A DNA stretch of 9,048 nucleotides from an uncultured Lachnospiraceae bacterium (GCA_902797565.1 CADBTO010000197.1:1-9048); one strand, 5' to 3'; shown: positions 1 through 6,641, numbered from the stretch's first letter. Notes: a model not told the origin generated them from the letters alone. Translations and numbers: made by a program.

Positions 1-1
1 G

Positions 2-610
2 AATGGCAGCCCTCATACTGCAGGATGCACGGCAACGGCACTGGAAGAGGTGGCGCGGACGCTGGAGGCAGAGGGGATGGAAACGGAACTGATCCAGGTG
101 GGGAAGGAAGCGGTGCGGGGATGTATTGCCTGCGGGGCTTGCCGGAAGCTGGAGAAATGCGTGTTTGCGGAGGATCCTGTGAACATGGTGGCGGAGAAGT
201 TTGAAACGGCAGCAGGGCTTGTGGTTGGAAGCCCGGTGTACTATGCTTCTCCCAATGGTACGATCCTGTCATTTCTGGACCGGCTGTTCTACAGCACGTC
301 GTTCCCCAAGCAGATGAAGGTGGGAGCAGCTGTGGTCAGCTGCCGCCGGGGTGGTAATACGGCATCGTTTGACGCGCTGAACAAGTATTTCACAATCAGT
401 GGAATGCCAGTGGCGTCCAGTACCTATTGGAACCAGGTGCATGGGTTTACGGCAGAGGATGTGCGGAAGGATTGGGAAGGGATGCAGACGATGCGAAACC
501 TTGCCCGGAATATGGCATTTTTGATTCGGGCAATTGCGGCGGAGAAGGACCGGACAGGGCTGCCTAAGCTGGAGCAGGGGGCATTTACAAGCTTCGCAGA
601 CGGGAAGTAA
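2..610 (+). CDS. Iron-sulfur flavoprotein, flavodoxin/NADPH-dependent FMN reductase family (5' truncated)
   Basis: The frame is open from base 2, so the true start lies outside the window; probably fewer than ten residues are missing. A GTG at base 50 is not the start, because the sequence before it already reads NGSPHTAGCT, the FMN phosphate-binding loop typical of the family. Next comes a compact cysteine cluster, C-x2-C-x2-C-x5-C (GCIACGACRKLEKC), which matches the [4Fe-4S] motif of iron-sulfur flavoproteins. GSPVYYASPNGTILSFLDR is the usual second flavin-contacting segment, and a conserved tail follows with RRGGNT, YFTISGMP, YWNQVHG and a final helix. Family members are cytoplasmic and move electrons from NAD(P)H or ferredoxin to small acceptors through FMN. 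The substrate cannot be told from sequence. The gene ends with TAA and converges on the transporter gene 64 bases away. Family assignment is firm; the exact reaction is open. Confidence 0.9.
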   Translation, partial: NGSPHTAGCTATALEEVARTLEAEGMETELIQVGKEAVRGCIACGACRKLEKCVFAEDPVNMVAEKFETAAGLVVGSPVYYASPNGTILSFLDRLFYSTSFPKQMKVGAAVVSCRRGGNTASFDALNKYFTISGMPVASSTYWNQVHGFTAEDVRKDWEGMQTMRNLARNMAFLIRAIAAEKDRTGLPKLEQGAFTSFADGK

Positions 611-617
611 GGAAGGC

Positions 618-638
618 GGCAGCGCTGTCTGCGCTGTC
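618..638. terminator. Hairpin between convergent genes, possible weak terminator
   Basis: An 8-bp stem (GGCAGCGC with GCGCTGTC, one G-T pair) closes a 5-base loop in the 64-base gap between two converging stop codons. No T-run follows on the plus strand and only a broken pyrimidine run follows on the minus strand. It may therefore slow or process transcripts rather than act as a full intrinsic terminator. The position is right for a shared terminator; the sequence support is modest. Confidence 0.35.
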
Positions 639-674
639 AGCCTGTGTATGGTCACTGGCGCATGCCCAGGCGGA

Positions 675-1733
675 TCAGGAACTTTTCCGCAAGGGCTGGA
701 CGTGAAAGCTGGGCAGCTGGGCGAGAAGGACAGCGACGAAAACCAGGACGCAGCCGACCAGTTCTTTTTGGGACAGAGTCTGTCCGAGGATCAGCCAGCC
801 TGCCAGGACGGAGAAGACAGATTCCAGGCTCATAATCAAAGATGCGATTGCAGGTTCGACTTCTTTTTGGGCAAAGACCTGCAGGGTGTAGCCGATACCG
901 CTGGACAGAATTCCGGCATAAAGCAGCGGGATCCAGGCGTCCGGCTGCAGCAGGGATGAGAAGGTCCTGGAAAAGCCGCGGGGCAGGATATCTGTAAAAA
1001 TCATTACGATACTTGATAGAATCCCACAAGTCAGAAATTCAATGGCTGACAATTTCAGACCGTCCAATTTGGAGGCAAACCGGTCGATGGAGAGGATCTG
1101 CAAGGCAAAGACAAAGGCGCAGCCGATCAGGAGCAGGTCCGATGCCATCAGGGAGAAGGAGCGATCGATACAGAGCAGGTAAAGTCCTGCCAGTGCAATG
1201 GCAACGCTGATCCATACCTGGACATGGATTTGTTTCCGGAATGCGGCAAAACTCAGGATGGGCACAATAATAATGTAAATCGTGGTTAAAAAACCTGCTT
1301 TCCCAGCGCTGGCTCCCAGATTCAGTCCCAGCTGCTGCAGCGTGCTGGCGATACAGAGGAGTGTGCCTGTGAGGATGCCGGCGAGCCAGAGGTCTTTCGT
1401 CTGGCTGGTGTGCCGCATGTTAAGGAATATCAGATGGTTCGGGTTGGAAGCCCGGCTGTTGACCCGGGGGATTCCGTTTCCGCCAAACGTCCTGCTGGGG
1501 CGTATGAATGAAATCAGGAATAAAGATTCCGGGTCTTGCTTATGCTGGATGGAATCGCTGCGCAGGTCGGACAGGAGGATCACGGGGAGCAGTGCAAGCG
1601 CCGCCAGAAGGAAGCGGAGGCCATTGAAAGCATAGGCGCTCAGATATTCCCCGCCTTTGCTCTGTGCGACAAAAGCGATTCCCCAGATCAGGGCAGTCAA
1701 AACCAGCATAGCAGTATGGGATCGTTGTTTCAT
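675..1733 (-). CDS. EamA/DMT-superfamily membrane transporter with an enlarged loop between helices 2 and 3
   Basis: The 352-residue product starts at the ATG at 1733, chosen because an AAAGGAG ribosome binding site lies 8 bases upstream; upstream in-frame codons run through structured non-coding sequence. It shows about ten hydrophobic helices in two repeated halves, as expected for EamA-type drug/metabolite transporters of the cytoplasmic membrane. Typical motifs are LTALIWGIAFVAQS in helix 1, FNGLRFLLAALALLP in helix 2, and a C-terminal GYTLQVFAQKEVEPAIASLI block followed by SLESVFSVLAGWLILGQTL. Family members export or import small metabolites, and the substrate is unknown here. Oddity: residues about 57-113 form a long polar segment where relatives usually have a short loop, making the protein roughly 50 residues longer than the usual 290-300. 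The gene is separated from the upstream operon by a terminator and may be controlled by its own leader. Confidence 0.93.
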   Translation of the reverse strand: MKQRSHTAMLVLTALIWGIAFVAQSKGGEYLSAYAFNGLRFLLAALALLPVILLSDLRSDSIQHKQDPESLFLISFIRPSRTFGGNGIPRVNSRASNPNHLIFLNMRHTSQTKDLWLAGILTGTLLCIASTLQQLGLNLGASAGKAGFLTTIYIIIVPILSFAAFRKQIHVQVWISVAIALAGLYLLCIDRSFSLMASDLLLIGCAFVFALQILSIDRFASKLDGLKLSAIEFLTCGILSSIVMIFTDILPRGFSRTFSSLLQPDAWIPLLYAGILSSGIGYTLQVFAQKEVEPAIASLIMSLESVFSVLAGWLILGQTLSQKELVGCVLVFVAVLLAQLPSFHVQPLRKSS

Positions 1734-1741
1734 GATGAAAA

Positions 1742-1748
1742 CTCCTTT
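1742..1748 (-). promoter_or_regulatory. Ribosome binding site deciding the transporter start
   Basis: On the minus strand AAAGGAG lies 8 bases before the ATG at 1733. It is the only good Shine-Dalgarno sequence near this reading frame, so it fixes the start and excludes the 73 in-frame codons further upstream. Confidence 0.85.
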
Positions 1749-1750
1749 GT

Positions 1751-1800
1751 ATAAAAAAGATGCAACCCGGCAAAGGCATGGTGCCTGTTGCCGGGTTTTT
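1751..1800 (-). terminator. Terminator-like hairpin in the transporter leader (possible attenuator)
   Basis: Arms 1764-1773 and 1788-1797 (AACCCGGCAA with TTGCCGGGTT) pair perfectly over 10 bp, and an inner AGGCA/TGCCT stem stacks on them with one bulged base. Read on the minus strand, the stem is followed by GCATC and then six T's, ending just before the transporter's ribosome binding site. Read on the plus strand, it is followed at once by five T's, but no plus-strand gene lies upstream. A terminator placed between a leader and its gene is the usual layout of transcription attenuation. That role is inference. Confidence 0.55.
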
Positions 1801-1904
1801 ATTGCACGGGCTACGTCGGGAATATTTCGGCATACGTCGACGCAGTCTGGCGGTCGAGCAGGGAGAATTTGCATCTCCCTGTTCGATTTGCAGAGCCGCC
1901 GAAA
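1801..1904 (-). promoter_or_regulatory. Structured non-coding stretch, candidate cis-regulatory RNA leader of the transporter
   Basis: Three long-range pairings are visible. The first is a near-perfect 13-bp hairpin, arms 1854-1866 and 1874-1886, with one non-Watson-Crick position. The second is TTTCGGC (1898-1904 read on minus) with GCCGAAA (1825-1831), 7 bp. The third is CTGCGTCG (1838-1845 on minus) with CGACGTAG (1811-1818), 8 bp with one G-U. The second pairing's 3' strand lies in the loop of the third, so both together would form a pseudoknot. A further GGCGG/CCGCC pair (1896-1900 with 1849-1853) overlaps the second pairing, so the two compete. Together with the downstream hairpin this resembles an aptamer plus attenuator. 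The strand is uncertain: the odd pair in the 13-bp stem is a wobble only on plus, while that in the 8-bp stem is a wobble only on minus. I recognise no known riboswitch class and no clear promoter in front of it. Confidence 0.4.
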
Positions 1905-1906
1905 GG

Positions 1907-1926
1907 AAAAAGTCGGCAGAGCCGAC
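1907..1926 (-). terminator. Rho-independent terminator of the HD-GYP operon
   Basis: On the minus strand GTCGGC, a TCT loop and GCCGAC form a 6-bp GC-rich stem followed directly by five T's. It lies 22 bases after the stop codon of the large fusion gene, so it should end the two-gene operon before the transporter leader. Confidence 0.8.
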
Positions 1927-1948
1927 CGCACCTTGCGCGGCAAATGGG

Positions 1949-4900
1949 TCATTCGCTTCCGTCGTTGACGCTGCGGAGCAGCTGGTAGGTTTGGTGGTAG
2001 ACTTTCTGCCGCCCTTCTGTCAGCAGGTATTCCAGGTCTCTTTTTACTTCCGGCATCTCAAAGAGTGCCGGGAAGTATATGGCATAGCGTGTGCCGGCAC
2101 CGTCTTTGACCTCGCCCGCAAATTCGTCAAAGGTTTTGCCTTTGTTGTAGCTGCGTCCGACGGTATCTGTAGCTGCATCCATGCTGTCCGCACAGGCGAC
2201 AATGTCGATGATGGTCTTCACCGGGCTTTTTTCCGTGTCGAAATACTGGGGATAGCCCCGGGTATTGTCACAGAATTTATGGTGTCCGCGTGCCACGTCT
2301 GCGTAATCCCGCGTAGAGGCATATTGTTCCATCATGGATGCCCCCATTTCAGGGTGCTGCTTAATAATATTAAATTCAAAATCAAGAATTTTTCGCCCAT
2401 AGACATAAACGGTGTCTATGATGATCAGCTTCCCGAAGTCATGGCAGAGCGCCGCATGGTAGGTATAGTCGATGATCCTGGCAGCATAATGGGGAACTTC
2501 TGCCTCACTGGGACAGCCGCAGATTCCCACGAATAGTTCCGGGCACTCCCGGATAATATGGGCCGCCAGGCAGCGGCTGATCATTGCCACCATGGTGGAG
2601 TGGATATAGGTCGGCGGATGGAAGGCAGCCAAAAGCTGAATGCACAGGGTCTCAAAGGTCACGCCGCCAGGCACTTCAATGAAGCTAAATATAAGCGGGG
2701 CATAATTTTCTAATAATTCATAGAATTTCCCAGTCTTTTTCATATGGAAGATATATCCGATGGAAGACTGGTAGATCTCCCGTACTTTTTCCCGTTCCTG
2801 CTCGGTCAGATCCTCGCCTTTGAGCGCAAGGATGTACTCTGCCGGAACGGTAATATTTTCAAAAATATCGTCTTCATCGTATGCCTTTGGATTACGGTTG
2901 TCGTAGATGGAAAGGAGTTTGCTGCAATATTCCTGCCGGGAAAGCTGCCCGGTGTGGAAAAGATTGCGCAAAAGGGAGCAGTGGATCCGCCGGAAATTGT
3001 CAAACCCTTCAAAATAGGTGGGGTCGCTGCGCCACATAGATTCCAAAAGTTTTCCGTGTTCCAGTATGGTGGCAAGATCCTCCGCATCACAGCCGGCTGC
3101 GTTGCCATATTCGTCCATATGGGACATATAATCGTGGCAGCGGTAACGATGATAACGCCAGTCATAGGACGGCAGGGCATCCCGATAATGCGGATCATCT
3201 GCCAGCTGCAGCGACAGTTCATAACCGGAGATCCGCTGCTGCCGGATGTCCTTGGACTGCGGGATCATGGTTTCATACAATACATTCCCGTAACGGGAAT
3301 TGATCATAATAATTTCCTTGCAGTCTTCATCCAGGGATAGGAACCGTTCGGTGCTAAGATAGGACATAAGCTGTTCATAAGCTTTCAGTCCCCGTTCCCG
3401 GACCTCCTCACAGATTTCCGGTGCAATCGTGATGCGCATGGTCTGAACCACAAGGGCGTAGCATGCAATGATTTCTTCGTCCAGTTGTTGGATCAGGTAT
3501 TTTTCGTCACGTTTTAAGATTGCATCTTGTTTCAAACGGTCAGATAAGAGCGCCATGACCGGCAGGTCGATATTTTCACGCTGGTAGGCGTCCATGAGGT
3601 TTTCATTCAGCTTCCGGATATTCTCGATCAGGTCTTCCGGCAAGGCATCCTTGGAGGAGAGGATGGGATCGATCATATTGCTGATGACGGCTCGGTTTTC
3701 AGCGGCAAGTTCTCCAATGCTCTTATAATTTTCATGTAAAAGTGCACTATATGCTTTGGTTGTATCAATATTATATAATTGCGGAGACGAGAGCACCTGG
3801 ATTCGTGCCATGCGCCGGACATAGCCTGTAAATTCGATGTTTCCGGTATCCGCATCGGAAAGCCCGTACAAGGCGGTATATTTGGTTTCCAGGTAGGTCA
3901 GGAAGTCGTCTGCAGTCAGTGCGCGTCCGGTGATCTTCTGGATCCATTCTGCCGGACTGAGCCGATCCGCATATTGGTAGACGTTTTCTTTCATCCATTT
4001 TGTGATCGGGCGAAAATCGCCGCTCTCGATGACTGCGTTAACGTCAAAATCTTCCCGCATTTTCCGGGAAAACATTGCATTGTAAAAACTTCCCAGGGCA
4101 TCTGCAGGGAAATAGCCAAATTCCAGGGACCAATGCACATCCTGCAGAACGCCTTCACAGTCGTCCTGAGGAGACACGCCCAGATAGGTTTCATGTTTCT
4201 CATTCCAGAGTGCTGGAAGTTCCCTGGCAGAAAGATGTCCATCAATCAGTTCTTTTTCGATCTCGTAACGGATGATGGAATGGATGACAGCGGTCAGTTC
4301 GTCTGCCTCTTTCCGGATCAGGGAAGGCGTTACGAAATTCACTGCCTCATAAAACTCGTCTTCCGTCACGTCCGCCATGACCTGTGGAAAAAACTCGCAG
4401 ACATCCGGATAGATCAGGTGGATGAAGCTTCTGGAGCGGCCGATCGTGTTCTCGTAGAAACGGGAAACAGATTCATGCTGCCCGATGGTTTTGACATCCG
4501 CAATAAAATGGGCATGGTTTTCTGACGGCTGCAGCTGCTCAAACAGGGCATGTCCTGCTTCATGGAGTATGGAATAAAAGCCCGACAGGAAGTTGCGGGA
4601 ATTATACGAGGCGGTCACACGGACATCCCGCGGACCAAGCCGCGACATAAACGACTGGGATGCAGGTGTGAAGGCACCGTTTTGAAGGTTGAAACCCGTC
4701 AGCTCCAGAAGACGTTTTGTCATTTTTTGCTGCTGTTCATCGGAAACAGATCGGTACAGGAAGTCTGTCCGGACGGAACGGGGGCTGTTGATGATTCTGT
4801 CGAGGAGCGGGAGCAGCCGTTTCTTTGCCTCTTCAAACAATTTGTCCAGGGTCTTGCAGGTCATGCCGCGCTCGTGTTCATCCAGCATGCGTTCATAGTG

Positions 4901-5383
4901 CGACAAGTCTTTGCCGTCAGCAACTGTGGGGGTTTCCCATAGTGACACACGCTGCTTCTCCACAGTGATGACCCGGTCTATTGAATCTGCATATAAGGAA
5001 AAATCATTGGCTTCCCTGGCGCGGGTCCATGTAACCCAGGCGTCATTTTTTGTCTGTTCAAAATTGGCATTCATTTCCGGAGAAATGTTTTTGGAACGCA
5101 AAAACTGGCGGTGGAGTTCTTTTGCAAGCATCGCGTCCCACTCATCCAGCTCCTGGATATGGTCATTGAGAAACTCTGCGGCTTTTCGAAAATCCGGATC
5201 TTTGGTGATACGGAAGCGATGCTCGGAGAGCATGGTAGAAACGGCACCCATATCTGCCTGTGCGTTTTTGGGGCAGATGGTACGTTGGTCGAATTCAGCG
5301 ATGCCCTGTGCATAATCATATTTGGCCACTTCGATCAGGGCGTTTTTTACAAAATCCAGATTTTTCTTTGTCTGTGAGTTCAT
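1949..5383 (-). CDS. Fusion protein: M32-type metallocarboxypeptidase domain, helical middle region, C-terminal HD-GYP domain
   Basis: The 1144-residue product has three parts. Residues about 5-508 match M32 carboxypeptidases (Taq/Pfu type): DVRVT (253-257), HEAGH (274-278, zinc and catalytic residues), HES (303-305, third ligand Glu304 at the usual 30-residue spacing from His274) and GVLQDVHW (411-418). The family's HPF motif is lost (QSF instead). Residues about 510-905 are mostly helical with no motif I recognise. Residues about 920-1100 are HD-GYP: H928, H981-D982, K985, H1010, HH1034-1035, GYP1043-1045, D1066 and a GRSY segment. The HHE signature is HHK, with one extra residue before GYP. 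M32 enzymes trim C-terminal residues from peptides; HD-GYP enzymes hydrolyse cyclic dinucleotides. No signal peptide or membrane helix is seen, so it is probably cytoplasmic. It lies 51 bases after another HD-GYP gene in one operon. Ligand residues suggest both ends may be active; that is inference. Confidence 0.9.
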   Translation of the reverse strand: MNSQTKKNLDFVKNALIEVAKYDYAQGIAEFDQRTICPKNAQADMGAVSTMLSEHRFRITKDPDFRKAAEFLNDHIQELDEWDAMLAKELHRQFLRSKNISPEMNANFEQTKNDAWVTWTRAREANDFSLYADSIDRVITVEKQRVSLWETPTVADGKDLSHYERMLDEHERGMTCKTLDKLFEEAKKRLLPLLDRIINSPRSVRTDFLYRSVSDEQQQKMTKRLLELTGFNLQNGAFTPASQSFMSRLGPRDVRVTASYNSRNFLSGFYSILHEAGHALFEQLQPSENHAHFIADVKTIGQHESVSRFYENTIGRSRSFIHLIYPDVCEFFPQVMADVTEDEFYEAVNFVTPSLIRKEADELTAVIHSIIRYEIEKELIDGHLSARELPALWNEKHETYLGVSPQDDCEGVLQDVHWSLEFGYFPADALGSFYNAMFSRKMREDFDVNAVIESGDFRPITKWMKENVYQYADRLSPAEWIQKITGRALTADDFLTYLETKYTALYGLSDADTGNIEFTGYVRRMARIQVLSSPQLYNIDTTKAYSALLHENYKSIGELAAENRAVISNMIDPILSSKDALPEDLIENIRKLNENLMDAYQRENIDLPVMALLSDRLKQDAILKRDEKYLIQQLDEEIIACYALVVQTMRITIAPEICEEVRERGLKAYEQLMSYLSTERFLSLDEDCKEIIMINSRYGNVLYETMIPQSKDIRQQRISGYELSLQLADDPHYRDALPSYDWRYHRYRCHDYMSHMDEYGNAAGCDAEDLATILEHGKLLESMWRSDPTYFEGFDNFRRIHCSLLRNLFHTGQLSRQEYCSKLLSIYDNRNPKAYDEDDIFENITVPAEYILALKGEDLTEQEREKVREIYQSSIGYIFHMKKTGKFYELLENYAPLIFSFIEVPGGVTFETLCIQLLAAFHPPTYIHSTMVAMISRCLAAHIIRECPELFVGICGCPSEAEVPHYAARIIDYTYHAALCHDFGKLIIIDTVYVYGRKILDFEFNIIKQHPEMGASMMEQYASTRDYADVARGHHKFCDNTRGYPQYFDTEKSPVKTIIDIVACADSMDAATDTVGRSYNKGKTFDEFAGEVKDGAGTRYAIYFPALFEMPEVKRDLEYLLTEGRQKVYHQTYQLLRSVNDGSE

Positions 5384-5395
5384 AAAATTTGCTGT

Positions 5396-5403
5396 CTTCC
5401 TTT
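5396..5403 (-). promoter_or_regulatory. Ribosome binding site of the fusion gene, long spacing
   Basis: AAAGGAAG on the minus strand is followed by 12 bases before the ATG at 5383, longer than the usual 6-9. No other ATG, GTG or TTG with a better site is near, and the M32 homology begins within the first residues, so the start stands. The spacing may lower translation relative to the upstream gene. Confidence 0.6.
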
Positions 5404-5407
5404 CGTT

Positions 5408-5434
5408 CGATGGGCGCGATGGGCGCGATGGCGA
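5408..5434. repeat. Three tandem 9-bp units between the two HD-GYP genes
   Basis: Two exact copies of CGATGGGCG (5408-5416 and 5417-5425) are followed by a third, altered copy, CGATGGCGA (5426-5434). The array abuts the stop codon of the upstream gene and fills half of the 51-base gap. Copy number could vary by slippage and change the spacing within the operon. Confidence 0.75.
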
Positions 5435-6532
5435 TTACTCGATGATGATACTCGCGCATTTGATGTCATTGGCGAGGTCGTAGATGGTACCGGTTTCGAT
5501 CGCAACGACTTTGGGGCGCATGACATAGTTCCTGTTGTTTTCAACAACCTTTGCTTTTTTTCCGTTGGAGAGGGTGACAATGCTGTCTACCGGGTAGAGG
5601 ATGATGCTGCCCAGGAATGCCTGGATGGCAGGCAGATCCAGTTCACCGGTCATTGCCATAATCATTTCCACGGCATTGTGTTTGGTGAAGGGTTTCTTAT
5701 ATGGCCGCTCTGTCACCAGTGCGTCAAACACGTCCGCCACCGCAATGATCCGCGCATATTTATGGATCTGGTTTCCGGAAGCCCCCAGGGGATATCCCTT
5801 TCCGTTCATTTTCTCGTGGTGCTGCAAAACACCGCTCATAATGTCCAGAGGGAACGCATTCCGGTTTTTCAGAATCTTGTATCCAAATAGTGAGTGCTGT
5901 TTCATCAAAGCAAATTCTTCATCGGTTAGTTTGGCAGGCTTGTTCAGAACATTATTCGGAATCTTCGACTTTCCGACATCATGCAGCAGGCCGGAGATCC
6001 CAATGTCATGGAGTTCGGATTTGGACAAGCCATAGGTCTTTCCGATGATCATCGCCATGGTTGCTACATCCACAGAGTGTTTGAAGGTATATTCATCGCT
6101 GCATTTTAGTGTACTAATATCGACAGCTACTGCATCGTTGCTTGTGACCGCTTTTACCAGTTCATCGGACACGTTGTGCGTGGTTTCGATGAAAGAATTG
6201 TTGTCTGTGTTGTCAAACAGATACTGGACGCCGGCGCCGACCCGTTTGCGGACATCTTCTCCCAGTTGGACCTTGGAGCGGTCTTCCACCCGGACTTTTT
6301 CGATGACTTTTTGGGTATGTTCCGGGATCTCGATGTCCAGTTCTTCTTCGTCCGGTTCGCCTTCGGAGATATAGATGGCATTGATCCCTTTGTCCTGCAG
6401 GTATTCGATCTGGAAATCATCCAGATAGGTGCCTTTTTTGATGAGGGCGCGCCCCATCGCATCTACGATGGATTGGTCGATCCGCATGCCGGCTTCCAGC
6501 TTTCTGGTACTAATCACTCTTCTTTTTACCAT
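5435..6532 (-). CDS. HD-GYP domain protein, probable cyclic-di-GMP phosphodiesterase
   Basis: The 365-residue product has an N-terminal region of about 130 residues like that often found before HD-GYP domains (GMRIDQSIVDAMGRALIKKG near the start), with an acidic stretch at 57-70. The HD-GYP domain then shows H152, H184-D185, K188, H213, HHE 238-240, GYP 246-248 and D267, followed by TERPYK; this is the full metal-ligand set. Residues 308-365 form a strand-rich tail (YPVDSIVTLSNG) common in Firmicute members. Such enzymes linearise c-di-GMP (and in some cases other cyclic dinucleotides) in the cytoplasm. In the motif HHEKMNGKGYP an Asn replaces the usual Asp. The ATG at 6532 is preceded by AAGAGGG at 10 bases. 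It is the first gene of an operon with the M32/HD-GYP fusion and has its own promoter. The family is certain; the precise nucleotide is inferred. Confidence 0.95.
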   Translation of the reverse strand: MVKRRVISTRKLEAGMRIDQSIVDAMGRALIKKGTYLDDFQIEYLQDKGINAIYISEGEPDEEELDIEIPEHTQKVIEKVRVEDRSKVQLGEDVRKRVGAGVQYLFDNTDNNSFIETTHNVSDELVKAVTSNDAVAVDISTLKCSDEYTFKHSVDVATMAMIIGKTYGLSKSELHDIGISGLLHDVGKSKIPNNVLNKPAKLTDEEFALMKQHSLFGYKILKNRNAFPLDIMSGVLQHHEKMNGKGYPLGASGNQIHKYARIIAVADVFDALVTERPYKKPFTKHNAVEMIMAMTGELDLPAIQAFLGSIILYPVDSIVTLSNGKKAKVVENNRNYVMRPKVVAIETGTIYDLANDIKCASIIIE

Positions 6533-6555
6533 ATCGATCCAGCCCTCTTTGGTTT

Positions 6556-6581
6556 GGAACGAGCATCAAAGCAATCGTTCC
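6556..6581 (-). other. Hairpin in the 5' leader of the HD-GYP operon
   Basis: GGAACGA (6556-6562) and TCGTTCC (6575-6581) are a perfect 7-bp inverted repeat around a 12-base loop. It lies between the predicted transcription start and the ribosome binding site, so in RNA it would form a stem a few bases before the AAGAGGG. It could affect translation or mRNA stability, or be a protein site. Confidence 0.45.
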
Positions 6582-6591
6582 TGTTTCTTTG

Positions 6592-6610
6592 TTGACAACG
6601 CATATGTCAA
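6592..6610. promoter_or_regulatory. Inverted repeat over the predicted transcription start (candidate operator)
   Basis: TTGACA (6592-6597) and TGTCAA (6605-6610) are perfect 6-bp arms separated by 7 bases. The dyad begins 3 bases downstream of the -10 hexamer of the minus-strand promoter and spans the expected start site near 6605, a classic place for a repressor. The regulator is not identifiable. The plus-strand TTGACA here is not itself placed to serve a gene. Confidence 0.45.
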
Positions 6611-6612
6611 AT

Positions 6613-6641
6613 ATTTTAACCGTAAATCCTGCGTTTGTCTA
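6613..6641 (-). promoter_or_regulatory. Sigma-A promoter of the HD-GYP operon
   Basis: On the minus strand TAGACA (6636-6641) and TAAAAT (6613-6618) each match the consensus at 5 of 6 positions and are exactly 17 bases apart. The expected start near 6605 gives a leader of about 73 bases to the ATG at 6532. Confidence 0.75.

Noticed and set aside
50..610. GTG at base 50 as the start of the flavoprotein
   Set aside because: In-frame sequence upstream encodes the FMN-binding loop NGSPHTAGCT, so the gene begins before the window.
1764..1797. Resemblance to an S-box (SAM) riboswitch on the plus strand (CCCGGCAA and GGTGCC)
   Set aside because: The conserved upstream and kink-turn parts of the S-box are missing and no plus-strand gene follows; the match comes from the palindromic hairpin.
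1854..1886. Resemblance to the first hairpin of a fluoride riboswitch on the minus strand
   Set aside because: The GGNGATG...TTCNCC likeness follows from any such hairpin; the downstream conserved fluoride-riboswitch bases are not present and the stem is much longer than in that class.
1734..1952. N-terminal extension of the transporter by 73 codons
   Set aside because: The extension crosses a hairpin-rich non-coding stretch and overlaps the end of the fusion gene, has no transporter-like sequence, and the ATG at 1733 has a strong ribosome binding site.
1760..2536. Plus-strand open frame opposite the end of the fusion gene
   Set aside because: It is antisense to conserved HD-GYP coding sequence, has no ribosome binding site that stands out and shows no recognisable protein features.
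3779..4525. 248-codon plus-strand frame opposite the M32 domain
   Set aside because: It is a shadow of conserved M32 sequence on the other strand; its translation is Cys/Phe/Arg-rich without domain features.
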